This document shows positions 32,399 to 44,884 of a stretch of 64,000 nt of DNA, in pieces (positions within the stretch are counted from its first letter, which is position 1; every line of letters begins with the position of its first letter). The position numbers and the translations under genes were made by a program. This stretch comes from Ananas comosus (taxonomy: Eukaryota > Streptophyta > Magnoliopsida > Poales > Bromeliaceae): assembly GCF_001540865.1 (NCBI RefSeq), contig NW_017893388.1, positions 1-64,000 on the forward strand, written 5' to 3'. The notes below the pieces were generated by a model. It saw only the letters and a list, made by a program, of their open reading frames with translations. It had not been told where the DNA came from and did not search any database.

Positions 32399-34787
32399 TG
32401 TCACACCCCGGAACCCAACGGAAGCCCGCCCGGTACGTGTCTAGAACCGCCATACGTCTAAAATATATAAGGCGTCTACAAAACTACTATAAATAAAGTG
32501 ATCATAAAAAGACATCTAGAAGTATCAGAGCATAGAACAATATCTAGATTCTAAGAGATATAGAGGCAAATAAAAGAGCTAACATATCCACTAAGAGTAA
32601 CCATAAAGTAGTACAATGAACATCCAAAACACAAGCACTAAAAGTACAACAATGGTGGTCTCTATACATGGATACAAAATCTCTCACTCTCAACTACAAA
32701 CAAAAAGAAGAGTAAACCACCTAATAAGCAAAAGAAACGCTCCTCGCTAGCTAGCTAAGCGATCCCCTTGCCGCGATCCCGTGCCTCCACCGGTGTAGAG
32801 GGCTCTGAAATAGAATCATAAAACATAGGGCGAGAGAACTATTAAATAATCCCAGTAGGCAATTACTGACTTCAGTGAAATGCACCACTAGACCCAAAAG
32901 CTGAAAAGGGGTAAGTACAAGTAAAGCAATATGAACAATAAGCAAATAAACATGAAAGTTTACTACAACATGATATATCTACTTAGCATGAATTTTCATA
33001 AGTAAGAATGCTACTATACCATAAATATTCATAAGCGCAACTACTATTGATGTCCACAGATAACTAGTAAATTGTCAATGTTTACTAACTTGTCAAATTA
33101 TTCATTTACAAATTGGTTCCACTTGTTCCAAATCTCATAGAACCTACCCGTGGGTAGTCCGGCTTGCGCCGTGCCTAATGGCCCCATGATAGTCAACATC
33201 CCCACTCTAGTAATGAGCCTCCGCCACGGCATCCTATTTCGGCGCCCAATCCCGCACGGGCGAGTATGTGTCGCGATGGCTATCTCCGGAGTGCCGGCTT
33301 GTGGGGAGCGACCCTCACAAGCATGTGCGAATGAGCACAATGGCAAGCAAGCGTAAAAATCCGTCTCGAGTCTCAAGTCATCATGTCTAAAATATGGAAT
33401 GTAGCAAATCTCTCAATGGCCTATCACTATGTCATCATGTCTAAAATATGGAATATAGTCGATGTCACAATGGCCTATCACTATATCTCTATGTTGTAGT
33501 TTTACAGTTTACTAGTTCGGTGCCCCTTTATGGCACTTTTGTTCACTTTGCACAAATATGAGTTTAGTTTTCAAGAATACATAATTCGAGTCATTTCCAT
33601 CATAGAGGACATATTTCCAACTTGCAATATAGAATACTTTCACATGCATGCCTAATACACATATAGCTCTACTATATAGAGTTGAGTTTTCACGATACAT
33701 AACACATACATTTTAAGTATCCTAAAATTTATTAAAATTCTATCTAGTATGAATATATATGCATTTCGATGATACGACAAGTATAAAACACATAGGGGAT
33801 ATTTCTCACCTGTTTCATGAAGTAAAACCCACCGTGACTTCTCGAAACCCTTCGTTTGCGCCGACGAAGGTGCCCGCTACTCTCCTAGTACCCTAAAGAT
33901 AACAAAAGTAGGGATACACGAACGTTACGAATAATCATAAGCTCAAACATTAAGCAACTCAAGCAGAGGTGAAGGAAACTCACCGAATGCGAAGAAAACC
34001 CCTCACGATCTCCAAAAAGGAGTTAGAGGCCTTCTAATCCAACCTAAACAAAAGTTCTAAGAAGATCAATTGGGCTCCAAAACCCTCAAATTCAAAATCC
34101 CCATTACTAACCCTACTATGCTCAATCGATGGTTTACTTAGTAAAAGCTACTAAAACATGAATCAAGAAGTAGATTGGACTTACTAACCTCACAAGAGCT
34201 CCAAAAAAAGGCTCCAAGTAAGCTAGGGTTGAAGATCCTCCCTCCACAAAGCTCCAATCACGAGCTCAAGGCTTCTCCCATGGTAGAAACCAACAAGAAG
34301 CAAGAAGAGACAAAGAGAAGGAGATCAAAACTAGCTAAAACCATCAAAAATGGAGAAGAAATCAAAGAGAAAGAGGCTCACCTTGTTCTCCACTGGTTAG
34401 GGCTCAAAAAGCTCTCAAAGGAGGCTGGGGTGGGTTATATAGAGTTTGCAACAATTGCAAATACACCCCTCCGCAAAAACAGCTCGCACTGCATTGTGTA
34501 CCGGTACACAGGAAAGTGTACCGGTACACCTTGATGGTCGTACCGGTACACTTTCTGTACCAGTACAACCATCAAGGTTGTACCAGTACAAAGCCCTGCT
34601 GAGACAACCCGAGAGCAGATCCAAAAATCCAATATTTTGAATTTTGGTGCCAAGTTTTAAACCTCAATCTTCGGGATACGAGCCATAGGTCAGAACACTA
34701 TCAACGACCCTCTAAAATATCTAGAAAAACTCGGAACACAGATCAAACACTCGAATCTCGCAATTTGCTAAGGTCCAGTGCGTTACA
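32399..34787 (-). repeat. 5' LTR of element C
   Basis: 2,389 bp, minus strand TGTAACGCACTGG to GGGGTGTGACA. Homologous along its length to the A/B LTRs but diverged. It keeps exact GTACCGGTAC copies near 34499, 34518 and 34540, plus degenerate ones. Confidence 0.9.
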
Positions 34788-35282
34788 CGTGACCTACTCC
34801 CATTTCCTTTCTTGATCACGAAGATTCTTCAAGAAAATGGAGTAGACGTGTCATGTGAGAAATACGACACTGGTCTTGGACCAATTGATGCAGTGATATG
34901 GGCCAAGTCTGTAAGTACGTTGAAAACTTTTCAGCAGACTAAGGGATCTTCCAGAGGAGCTTCTAGTTCAGCATCTCCACATCGTGCAGAGCGTGAAGGA
35001 TCTTCGAGTTCAGGGGGAGTTATCACTGTAGAGTCACTTCACCATGAGGTGCGATCTTTAAAGAAGAAGGTGGAGCTACTTGGTAAAAATATGGAAGAAG
35101 GAATGAAGAGAATTATGGAAAAACTGGGATGTCGACATGACGACGTATTTCCTACCCATACTACCTATACGAGATCGACATTGAGACATCCACTCATTCC
35201 ACCGTCCACTGGTGCTCCTGATGTTGGGGGATCTGGAGCTGGAGCAGGAGATGATGATGATGATGATGAGGACACCGAGTGA
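34788..35282 (+). pseudogene. Second ORF of element E2, C-terminal part
   Basis: Starts in frame at the border with the LTR of C (RDLLPFPFLITKIL) and runs without interruption to a stop at 35282. It covers the end of the plant transposon protein-like domain, a coiled coil (HHEVRSLKKKVELLGKNM) and an acidic tail. The matching part of E1 has a frameshift that is absent here, so E2 shows the family frame. Everything upstream of the C insertion point is missing. The 3' non-coding sequence continues to 35416. Confidence 0.82.
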
Positions 35283-35416
35283 CGTCATCTTCGAGCTTTG
35301 TTTCTTTAGTTTAGGATGATGTTTACTTTGCGTAGTTTTTGCTTCTCTTTACTTAGCTTGTTTTTGCATTTGCTTTAAGCCTGTAACTATGACTTGACTA
35401 CTTTTCTGCTTTCTGT

Positions 35417-36275
35417 CGCGGCTTCTCTGCACTCTGCCGTGAACCGTGCCACATGTTCGACCGTGTTTTCAGTCTCATCCCCAGAAAATTTATCAAACTT
35501 CGGCATTTTCCAGTTTGCCGGGTATGGATGCTCTGTGTCTATATTTGCAGGATAATGTGATCTAATATAGGCCGCATTGCCGGCTTGCTCCTACTCCAAA
35601 AGTATTTCGGATGGCTTCTTCGATTTGCGCATATATTTCATTATTGCTTCCCTGTAAAGGAACTTGTGCTTGTGCTACATTCGGTCCTTGTAATGGTTCG
35701 AAGTTTTGTACTATGGGATTTGCTCCTTAAATATTTGGAGCCTGCCCCCCAGCTCTAGCCCCTATATTTTGGGGCTGGTATGTTGCCATCGGCGGAGGTG
35801 GTGGCAATCCCCATGTAATTTCCGGCTGTTGACCGGTATTAACGACGACCGGTCTGTAAGCCGCTTGGAATGGTGCCCCCTGGTATTTGGGCTGTCCATT
35901 TACCGGTATCGCAGGATTTTGCAATACTGGTGTCATCATAGGCCTTTGTAAGCCTGTCATTGGTTGCTCATTTCGAGTCAATAATTGCCCTATTCGTGCA
36001 ATATTTTCATTATAGGCCGTGATGGCGGCCAGCACCGCATCTAGTCAAGCGGTACTTTGATGGATATTTTGATCTAAAGTTTGCAGGACTCGGCTCATCT
36101 GGCCGAGCGCCTGAGTTAGACTCGACTCTTGATGAGCCGACTGTCTACTAGTTTCTCTTTCAACTGGCAAAACTGCTTGACATTCGACATCATTGTCTGA
36201 ATCACTAGGTTGATCACTCCCAGAATTTCTAGGAACAACCCTATTGCGCAAATTCATGGCATTATCATCAGCCAT
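35417..36275 (-). pseudogene. Truncated gag of element I (Ty3/gypsy, Tat-like)
   Basis: The start at 36275 gives MADDNAMNLRNRVVPRNSGS. The first open piece (36275-36045) is a low-complexity N-terminus. Further in, a Pro/Gln-rich stretch and then a block reading PANWKMPKFDKFSGDET and TVEHVARFTAECREA are recognisable as the gag core of Tat/Athila-type elements. It stops at 35417, where E2 sequence begins; the rest of the element is gone. At least two stops interrupt the frame. A deletion joined this element to E2. Confidence 0.8.
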
Positions 36276-36323
36276 AATTTCAATAAGAATGTGAATTTAT
36301 CTAAAATCGACTCCCACCGGGCG

Positions 36324-37215
36324 TGCCAAAATTATTAGGCTGCCAATTTTTTCGACCCTCGACCCGGTCAAAGATCCTCCTCGGGAAGCGCGTCGTGGTG
36401 AGAAACGGCTGCGGATAGTGACCCTCGAAGTTTGCGCCCTTCGACTGGATCAAGCGATTCGGCTGATGAGGGATCAAATCAGCCGGGTTCAAAAACCTTA
36501 ACTATAAAACTGGTTCGACTGGAAGAGCCGAATGTATGGACTGTGCAGGGATCAATGTCGGCAGAAGTGCCGAATGGAAGAAGTATACAGTAACTGGTCG
36601 GCTGAAAGAGCCGAATAGAAGAAGTACACAATGACTGGTCGGCTGAAAGAGCCGAATGCCTTTATATAATAATAAAAAAAAGTGTGCCCGAAGGGTATAC
36701 AGACTCAGAAATATAGTTTACAACAGAGTAATACCCGCGGGGCAGACAGACTCTGCAAATGTAGTCTACAACAGAGTGATGCCCGTGGGGCAGACAGACT
36801 CCAGGGTTCTACTTAGCGAACTACTCCTAGGAAAGCAGTAAATGCGAAAAAGAAAAAGATTACATTTAAACTACTAGAAAAGCGATAAAATACAGAGAAA
36901 ATAAAGGTGGTCTTCTCGTTCAGGATGGAGAAAGACCCCCATTACAGGCTTTGAAGTTACTATTTATAGTGATGTCTTCTCAGTCCACATTATTGGTCGG
37001 TTGAAAGTAGTGGGGGAGTGGTTGTAACCATGATCGTGGAAGTTACGCCCACTCCTCATGGAAGTTATGCTCCATCGTGGAAGTTATGCCTACTTCTCAA
37101 CCGTTCCCGCCTAAAACCTTCAAGCGCCTTATTGCCGACTCTTGGTGTACCACGTGTCTTTATTGGCTCATACGTAGATTAGGTCGGCATGTTAATTTCA
37201 ATTTTGGCATCAACA
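36324..37215 (-). repeat. 5' LTR of element I
   Basis: About 892 bp, minus strand TGTTGATGCCAAAATT to AATTTTGGCA, so the ends are partly inverted copies of each other. The next internal bases (CGCCCGGTGGGAG) look like the priming region used by Tat-type elements; the exact tRNA is not assigned. Internal tandem repeats: GGTCGGCTGAAAGAGCCGAA units (36510-36660) and units ending in GGGGCAGACAGACTC (36690-36800). Confidence 0.72.
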
Positions 37216-39370
37216 GCAACTAAACCAAAATAAGAAACCATCTCAGGTGGTCCCTATCTAGGGCACGATACCCTTACCGCGATCATCCGCCGGCTCGCTC
37301 GGTCCGGGCTCTGTGAAAAATGGGGTGTGAGAACTACAACAAAGTTTCCAGTGAGTTTGGCAACCAACCACGCCGACTTTCCCACTAGGTCTAAATCATG
37401 CATAATATAAGAAAAGAGATATAGATAGTAACCAAACTGTACAAATGCAGCTAATATGGCTGAATAATAATCGATGCAATGCTCAGTAATATGCTCATGA
37501 TGAATGCAAGATAACAATCATTGTCCAATCTCTTGGCTAATCCGTAGGTTTCGTCCGAAACGACTCACCAACCAAATCCCTACTATCGAGAAGATACCCG
37601 CTACAATCCGACGGGACCGTCCTCTGGGGAGATACTCGCTACGACCCAGTAATGACAACTCCGGAGCACATCGCCCGAGGGGGAGCTACCACCCTCGAGC
37701 AAGGACTTACAGGTGAGTATGATCCAATCCTTATCTATAAAGATGTCAAGTCCAATCCATTCCTTAACTATAAGGAAACAATGCACATATGACCCTTAAT
37801 TCTAAGGTTGTTGTGTCATAATGTCACTACCTTTGTATACTTGCATTCGTTAACCTTTACTAGTGTCATATACACTACTTTGTTCTTATACTCATTCACT
37901 AATGCCACACTTGTTTTCTAAGTGTTCGACTCAGCACTCTTGACTCATCAATGTCATTTTCTACATTCATGACCACATGTCACATTTGTTCTCTAAACCC
38001 ACTAAGTTTTTGTCATTTATCATGCATAGGTAGGGTTATAAAATTCTCACATGCATTTGAACTCGCAACATGCAAAAAGAAGCCTACAATTACCCTACTA
38101 TGCAATATGCTCAAATACATACATATGCTCAAATATGACACTTTAGACATAAAAGAAATTTCGAGGTCCTTGGTATGCACCACCCACCTTGTATGGTTGC
38201 AAAGGTGCTACGGTGAATTTCTTGAAGTTTTGGAAGCCCTACTTTCTAACCTGCGGCAAAACGAAGCCAAATTAGGCTTTATACTTAGAACTCCTACGTA
38301 GGCTTTTTGTAACGTCGAACCGAGTTGCCCAACGTGTTCGTTTGATCCCTAATTAGAATTTTATAAGATCAATTTGCCTTAGAAACATGCGAAAATAAAA
38401 GCCCCAAATTGGGTGCCCTAACATTGCCATTTGCTAAATCCTAGGTTTTGATTTCTAAAACAAGCAAAAGAGAGCTTGTCTAACCTCTAGAAGTTCATTT
38501 AGAACCATCCAAACCATTTCTAGGGTATATAAAGCAAACCCTAGAAATCCACCATTAGAGCACTTTTAAAAAACATGAGTTTTCATATGTTCTATAGCTC
38601 CAACTAGCTTTCTATACTCATTAGAAGATCAAAACCTAGTTTTCTAGGACATAAATCCAAACCCTAGCCTAGGTTTCCATGAAAACCTCACCTTGGCCCA
38701 AAGCTCTCCAAGGTCCTTCTTGTTGGAGAGATCTAGATCTTCTCCAAGCTCCAAAACCCTCCAAAAATCCTTCTCCTCCTATTCCTTCTTGCTCCTTTGA
38801 GAGATTTCTAGAAAGAGAGAGAGAAATGAGAGGGAGAGGGTGTGTGGGGTGTTGGCTATGAAGGAGAGGAGTGTGGGGTATATTACATGTTGTAACATTT
38901 GCAACTAAGCCGCCCAAAAACTCTTATTTGCAACAGACCTTATTGTTGCTGCCAGACCAAAGTGTACCGGTACACTTTGTTCTGTCACCGGTTACACGAT
39001 TACGCAGAGAGCAACCCGAGAGCAGCCTCCTCGGATTTTACCAATGTGTACCGGTACACACCAGGGGTGTACCGGTACACTTCTGCAAAAACTCAAACCC
39101 GAGAGCAAGTTCTTCTCGGTCTGCAGGGCTGTACCGGTGACAACTCGATGGTTGTACCGGTACACTTTGCCCAAAATGTTGATTTTGCACCGTTTTCGAT
39201 TGTATTTCGCGCCGGTCGATGCTAAAACCCTTTTAACTCTTTTAGAATTTTTTTTTAACCCTTCCAATATTGCTGGAATGTCAACCGCACTTTGTCCATC
39301 CATTTCTCTTGGCACTTTAACCAATTTGGCTAAAGTTCGATAATCGCTATCGGGGTTTCGATACGTTACA
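37216..39370 (-). repeat. LTR H, a diverged gypsy-type LTR, left end lost
   Basis: Minus strand begins TGTAACGTATCG at 39370. The left part resembles the A/B/C LTR ends (the TACCGCGATC...CCGG...GGGCTCTG block near 37270-37320). It carries exact TGTACCGGTACA copies near 38962, 39047, 39067 and 39154. Its left border is missing because of the element I deletion. It interrupts the 3' non-coding part of E2. Small open frames inside are not convincing genes. Confidence 0.7.
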
Positions 39371-39689
39371 AAGAATTCAAGAACAAAGGGGAAGAAGTCT
39401 TGAAGTTTCGAGGAAAATGACATTGAAGGTATATTGAAGGTATAAGAATCCAATGGTTTCAAATTTCTATATTGTTTTTGGATAATCTGTTTTGCAGGAA
39501 ATCAAGACTTCAAGACTCCTAGTTGCGGAGTCTGTTTTAGGAGTTTTGATGTAATTTTGAATTTCAAATTGTATTTGGATTACACGCGAGGAGTTCAATG
39601 TTTTGGTGATGACAATTGAACTTCATTTTCTTTTATGATGTAATTTATGAGTTTTTGAGTTTTGTCACGAAATTGCCAAAGTGGGAGAT
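39371..39689 (+). other. 3' internal end of element E2
   Basis: Matches 25560-25829 of E1, including GAAATCAAGACTTCAAGACT and the polypurine tract (GTGGGAGATT, one base changed from GGGGGAGATT). No coding sequence. Confidence 0.8.
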
Positions 39690-40818
39690 TGTTAAGTCTT
39701 GAGTGTTGGCAAGTTTCGTGAATTGAGTCGGAGTCTTGAAGGTTCGGTGTGTATCGTCGAAGATCGAAGAATCCAAGACTTCAAAGAAATCGAAAATAAC
39801 TCACAACATGAATCACGATGCTCAGATAAAGTTTTGTTACATGTTATGGTGATTCATACTTAGTTATAAACGTTAGAATCATGAATATCAAAGTTTAGTG
39901 GATAAGAAAGCGCCTCGGAATTGTGTGAAACCCGAAACAATGCAAAATCTAAAAATTGCATTGTGTACCGGTACAGCATTGAAAGTGTACCAGTACAAAT
40001 CATGTTTCGGTACAACCATCGACATGTAACCGGTTTCAGTGTTTTGTTGGTTTTCTGTTCCGTCATCATGTAATCGGTAACACCTTAAAAGTGTACCGGT
40101 ACACAATGTAAATTTCGAAAAACTTTCTAATCCGACTGCAATTGATTCTAAAACCTATAAATAAGCTATTAGGATTCTCTAAGTCATAAAGCATCACGAA
40201 AATACATGTTTGAGAAACCCTAGAGGCTCGGATTTCATTTAAAACCTATTTTCTACATTTTAGCCTCTTTTAGGTCAAATCGTGATATTGAAAATTGATA
40301 TCTATATGTCGATTTGATCTACTCTTCGCTTGGAGTTCTCTTCCCTGGTTTTCATCGATACTCTAAGCAAAGTATCATCATATTCATGATATTCTTCATG
40401 GGCGGTGTCGTGGATTCGGCGTGATTGAAGGCAGTTCAAGGATTCGGATCGAAAGCTTCGTGGATTCGAAGTGGAGGCGTTACGTGGATTTAGAACGTGG
40501 CGTTCGTGGATTCGAACGTGAGGGCGTGGACAACCCGGAGGATTCCGCGAGATTCATAGGAGGTTAAGAGAGGTTGAGTCCGTGGAGTCGGTAATTACCT
40601 TGTAATCTTTTCTCTTAGTGAATTATTTTTTCGTGTGTTGGTCCCGTGGGTTTTTCTTCCAAGTTGGAGTTTTCCTACGTAAATCTCGGTGTGATTTTTA
40701 TTTTCCACATTTATTTTTATCGCATTGAGATTTGTGGTTTTTGGCTATTACACCTATTCACCCCCCTCTAGGTGTTAGATACAATCTAGATAGATACTTG
40801 AGCTCCTCAAAACTTACA
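39690..40818 (+). repeat. 3' LTR of element E2
   Basis: 1,129 bp, TGTTAAGTCTTG to AAAACTTACA, the same family as 25830-26975. It carries TGTACCGGTACA palindromes near 39964 and 40094. The following bases TTATC should be the target duplication. Confidence 0.88.
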
Positions 40819-41044
40819 TTATCTTGTACAGGTAGAAGATAAAAAAGAGAGTAGATGAATTAGGTCTTATCCATAAACCCCACTATAATTGCAACTTAAA
40901 CACCTCCCATTTAATGAAATTTTCACTCAACCCAAACTTTTGCTTCTAAACTTCCTCCAATATTAGTCTCATACGCCATTTTCTCCGAACTTGGCCCAAT
41001 TTGGCCGAAGTTCGGGAAATTATCCTGAAAGTTAGTACACTACA
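40819..41044 (-). repeat. Start of a second LTR of family J
   Basis: Minus strand begins TGTAGTGTACT and matches the first about 220 bp of the solo LTR at 49488. E2 inserted into it, so the rest is expected left of the window. Confidence 0.72.
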
Positions 41045-41779
41045 CTTTCGGCCAATGAATTGGATCTGATACTAAAAGTAACAACCTCACCCGCTAGCAA
41101 TAATATATTACTCGTTAAGCCCAAATTACTGCCCTAAATACTTAAGTTTAGTTATTATTATTAGGATCAACGGTCTCTTGTATATTCAATCATAATGCCA
41201 TTTTCATCCAATATGAGATTATTAGGATGTCACACGTATGTTCATAAAGACTCACACAATAAGGAAGCAGAAATCTATTCACTTCTTCTTCTTTTTTTTC
41301 ACATGGTAGCCCAAATATATGTAGTATATGAAACACATACTTTAGCAGATAATCTCAATTAAATAAGCTTATGCCTCTCTCAGTACCATGCATTTCTTAG
41401 TTTAGTCACCTCGGAGTGTCTAACCAAAGCTCTACATTCGTTTGCTGTTCCATGCGCTAAACTATGGTTCACATTTGGCTCTAAATATACAGTTCACACA
41501 GATTGTGCAACTTACCTTTCGCAATCTTGACAATAACCTCAAATTGATCCTATATATGCCTCATTATTTGCTTGATTTCTATAGTCCCCAAAAAAATGAT
41601 TGCTCACATAAGTGGACAAATCTTATTTATGACATACTATACTATCAATTTATTTCTTGATCGGTAAAACAAATAGACATATGAGTGCTAATATTAATAT
41701 ATATTTATATTTATGCTATAAAGTAACCAATTAACTAAGAAAAATAACCAACTATTTACAGAAAAAAAAAAAAAAAAAA
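41045..41779. other. Intergenic, nothing recognised
   Basis: AT-rich unique-looking sequence. Short open frames here lack any family features. Confidence 0.5.
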
Positions 41780-42163
41780 AAAACTTCAAATACCACTCCC
41801 GTGGTTTTGCGTTTTCTCATTGTAGCATCCTATAGTTTAAAATGTATCATTTAGTACCATATGGTTTCATTTTTCTCTTTTCGTCAACTTCTCCGTTAAC
41901 TTTTTGTTAAATTATATATAAAAAACTTCTAATACCCCACCTGTAATTTATCGAATATTCATTTTAGTACCTTGTGGTTTACCGAATTCCACTTTAGTAT
42001 CCTTTGGTTTTAACTTTGTCACTGATTTAATGAAAAAAAATTAACGGAGGGGATAACAGAAAGAGAAAAATAAAACCACACGATACGAAAGTGATACATT
42101 TTAAACCACATAGTACTAAAATGAAAAATCACTAAATCATAGAGATGATATTTGAAGTTTTTT
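41780..42163. repeat. Inverted-repeat (foldback) element
   Basis: The ends AACTTCAAATACCA and GATATTTGAAGTT are inverted copies. The inside is also largely self-complementary (blocks around TTTAGTACC, GGTTTAAAATG and TTAACGGAG occur in both directions). It is flanked by A-runs, so a direct duplication cannot be read. Non-coding MITE-like repeat. Confidence 0.6.
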
Positions 42164-43795
42164 CAAAAAAAGAAAAAGAAAAAGAAAAAGAAAAAGGTGA
42201 AGTTTAGGGGCCATTTCATTATGTCTTGTAGGTGAGGGGGCCTCCGTACACTCCCACCTCAATAACTTTGCGCTCTTTCTAAAAGCACCGAACCCATAAG
42301 CTATATTCTATTTGGGGTTCCAACTTGTATTTACTGATCTACACTATCATACATATCACACTATCATTACGAACTATCTTCAGAAAATAGTTTGAGTCCA
42401 AAATGGACTAATTAAATTCAACGCGTACCTGATGTGATGTTTTGATCTATTTTTGTTTTCGATTATTCTTGTCTGCACCCCAAAAAAAAATAAAATAAAA
42501 AAAAAAAAAAAAAAAAAAAAAATAAAAAAAAAAAAATTAGAAGCTTTCGTGCTTGCTATGTTGGATTTCTTATTTTAGAGAACATGATTCGGATCCAAAC
42601 AGTCTCTATAACCAAACTAAACTGACAGAAACAACGAATCCCACAACCAAATTCGAAAACAGTAATTCCTCCTTACCAAATTTTGAAAAAAAAATATTAT
42701 ATTCAGATCTAAGTTTCTAAAGTGCGAATTCAAATATAATATGAAGCACGCATTCATACAATATAATAGTAACCACCATCAAGAATCGGGTGCCGACATG
42801 ATACAGATAAAAATTATATCCAAATCCGAAGGCATTAGGCTTATTTGCTTGTACCCATAGTCAGAACTATACTCATTTAGTACCGATTAAATTTATTCAC
42901 ATTTAATTTGATGCTTATGCTTATATGCGGATTGAAAGCTAAGTAGTGATAATTAAGATCCCCTGGGGTAAAATAGAGATATCCCCTCCGGCACCCCAAA
43001 TATATGTAAGTATCAATGTAATTTCATAGAGTCGTTCAGTCTGAAAGCTATATGAAGAATATAAGCCTAATGACGGAATGGGTCGTAACATGAGTGATTC
43101 AACAAATTTGGATTTCTATGTACCCACTCATTTGACAATTCATCATATGATTCATATACGATCCATCCATCTATATAAATATCATCATATACATCTAGAA
43201 AGCTATATGATTTGGCCAAAGCTTGTACACTTTGGCAAGAAATTTTTATTGATAAAAGACGAATCTACTCCAACCGATAGACTCGTAAAAGGACCATACA
43301 TAAACATAAAAAATCACATGTGGGAAGGATGGACAATTAGCTAGAGCAGCAGGCCCCGCAGCGAAACTGATTGAAAATCAAGGTAAATTGGCCCACATCA
43401 GGACTACCATCTGGAGAGGTCCGGTTTGATATCCAAAAATTTCGTAGCAAGAGTTCAAAGTTCCTATTATCAAAAACAACTTATTATGTATTATCAAAAA
43501 CAACTTCTTATGGGTACAAAGACAGGCTAAGGCTTCGCAAACCATCTTCCATTCAGCCTAAACTATGTTGGGACCTCTCTCTATCTCTATGTGCGACCAA
43601 ACAACGTTGGATAGAAGGCTCAAACATGTTGGCAAAACTTAAAACGGATCTGTAAACATATGCTTAGCAAGGTTAACTCCCCCACAAACTTCAAAATCTA
43701 GCAAAATATCCCGCGACTTCTCACTGTTATTTTAGAGGGAAATATCAAGACATTTCATCCAGTTTCCGGAAAGGAAAAGGTAAAAACATATGGAC
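42164..43795. other. Intergenic, only low-complexity tracts
   Basis: An AAAAAG repeat (42165-42195) and a 50-bp A-rich tract (42481-42537). Two small open frames (43078-43344, 43371-43655) have no recognisable features. Nothing else seen. Confidence 0.5.
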
Positions 43796-44174
43796 GCCTC
43801 AAACTGTTATCCCTTTTGAAATAGACCCATAAACTTTCCTTTCTTCCTTTTTGCTTTTTCAATCGATATTCATCAACTTCTCTTAGTTTTGATTTGACTT
43901 ATTATCATCAAATGAAATGGAAATCCTGCTAATATAAATCGCTCTGTTAGTTATTAGCCCTCGAAGCAGAAACAAAACCAGCACTGGGTCAGATAAAAGT
44001 TGAATAGAGCCACTAAATTCAAGAGAATCACCATCAAATTTACCAAACATCTGCAGTTCATCTTATGAAATTACTCAAATCAAAATAAACAAAGGATGAT
44101 GAGGTGGTCTCAAACACAAGGAAAAAAAAAAAAATATACATGAGATTTAGGGGTCTATCTCAAAGTTTGAGGGG
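43796..44174. repeat. Inverted-repeat element downstream of the SMT1 pseudogene
   Basis: The left end (CCTCAAACTG, AATAGACCCATAAACT) is mirrored at the right end (GGGTCTATCTCAAAGTTTGAGG). It is non-coding and about 100 bp from the gene's stop codon. Confidence 0.5.
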
Positions 44175-44270
44175 TTCTCAATTACCGAAATAGAATGAAA
44201 GGCACAGGATGCTTTTGAGGCCATAGTTGACAAACCTGAATAAAACCTGAAACTTCCTTCTCTTCCTTCA

Positions 44271-44328
44271 TCATTCGGAAAGAGGCTTACGGGCCAAAAA
44301 GAAGTACATTGGCGTAAAAATCTCTTTC
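44271..44328 (-). CDS. SMT1: SMT1 last coding exon
   Basis: 58 bp; encodes KEIFTPMYFFLARKPLSE and the stop TGA at 44273-44271, the usual SMT1 C-terminus. Confidence 0.92.
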
Positions 44329-44556
44329 CTGCATCAACATCACCCAATGTAAGACTAATGCGTTTGAGTCCAAAAGCAAGAAATAAATCCACATTGGAGA
44401 ATCAAATATGAAATTCATATAGTCAAGTTTGGATTTGATCTCCACTATTGCTGAATTAGCAGCCCTCCACTTGTATCAACTAGTGCATAAACCCAATCAG
44501 GCATTCTTAATGGTAAGTTCAATTATGCAGTTGTAGGTTGTGGAAATTTAACTCAC

Positions 44557-44654
44557 TTGCCACCATCTACAAGCCCTTCAGCAGCCTTCTCTAGGAATGA
44601 AGAGACTCTCTCGCTTCCTTCCGGAGCAAGACCAACATACTCTAGTGCCTTAAC
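44557..44654 (-). CDS. SMT1: SMT1 exon (VKALEYVGLAPEGSERV)
   Basis: 98 bp, open throughout, ends in AEGLVDGGK split over the border (phase 2). Confidence 0.9.
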
Positions 44655-44758
44655 CTATAATAGGAAAGGAAAAAATTTACATTAATAATAGACAAGATGG
44701 GCCAGAACCAGTATAAGAAGTGAAGAACTAAAAGAAGTAATATCTATATATAAGTTAC

Positions 44759-44884
44759 CATAGTTTTGGTAATGAGACGTCCCAATCCTGTCAACCGAAA
44801 GCTAGTAATGGATATCCGACTTGTATCCAAGGGCAAATACCATGGCACAGTGGAATCTTCTGCAAGATCTCTCTCCCATACAAT
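44759..44884 (-). CDS. SMT1: SMT1 exon (WERDLAEDSTVPWYLPLD)
   Basis: 126 bp, exactly 42 codons, ends ...RLITKTM. The acceptor (CTTGAAG) has a weak pyrimidine tract. Confidence 0.85.

Larger units (their letters stand above)
26976..34787 (-). mobile_element. Element C: degenerate Tekay-type gypsy element
   Basis: Minus strand: 5' LTR (34787-32399), leader with a decayed primer site, broken gag-pol (32057 to about 27218), polypurine region and the first 216 bp of the 3' LTR. The rest of the 3' LTR was removed except for 25 bp at 11257-11281. It belongs to the same clade as A and B but is clearly older. It inserted into the second ORF of E2 (right border 34788). Confidence 0.9.

Noticed and set aside
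43078..43655. Two plus-strand open frames between the retrotransposon nest and SMT1.
   Set aside because: No domain, compositional or splice support. Chance frames in AT-rich DNA.
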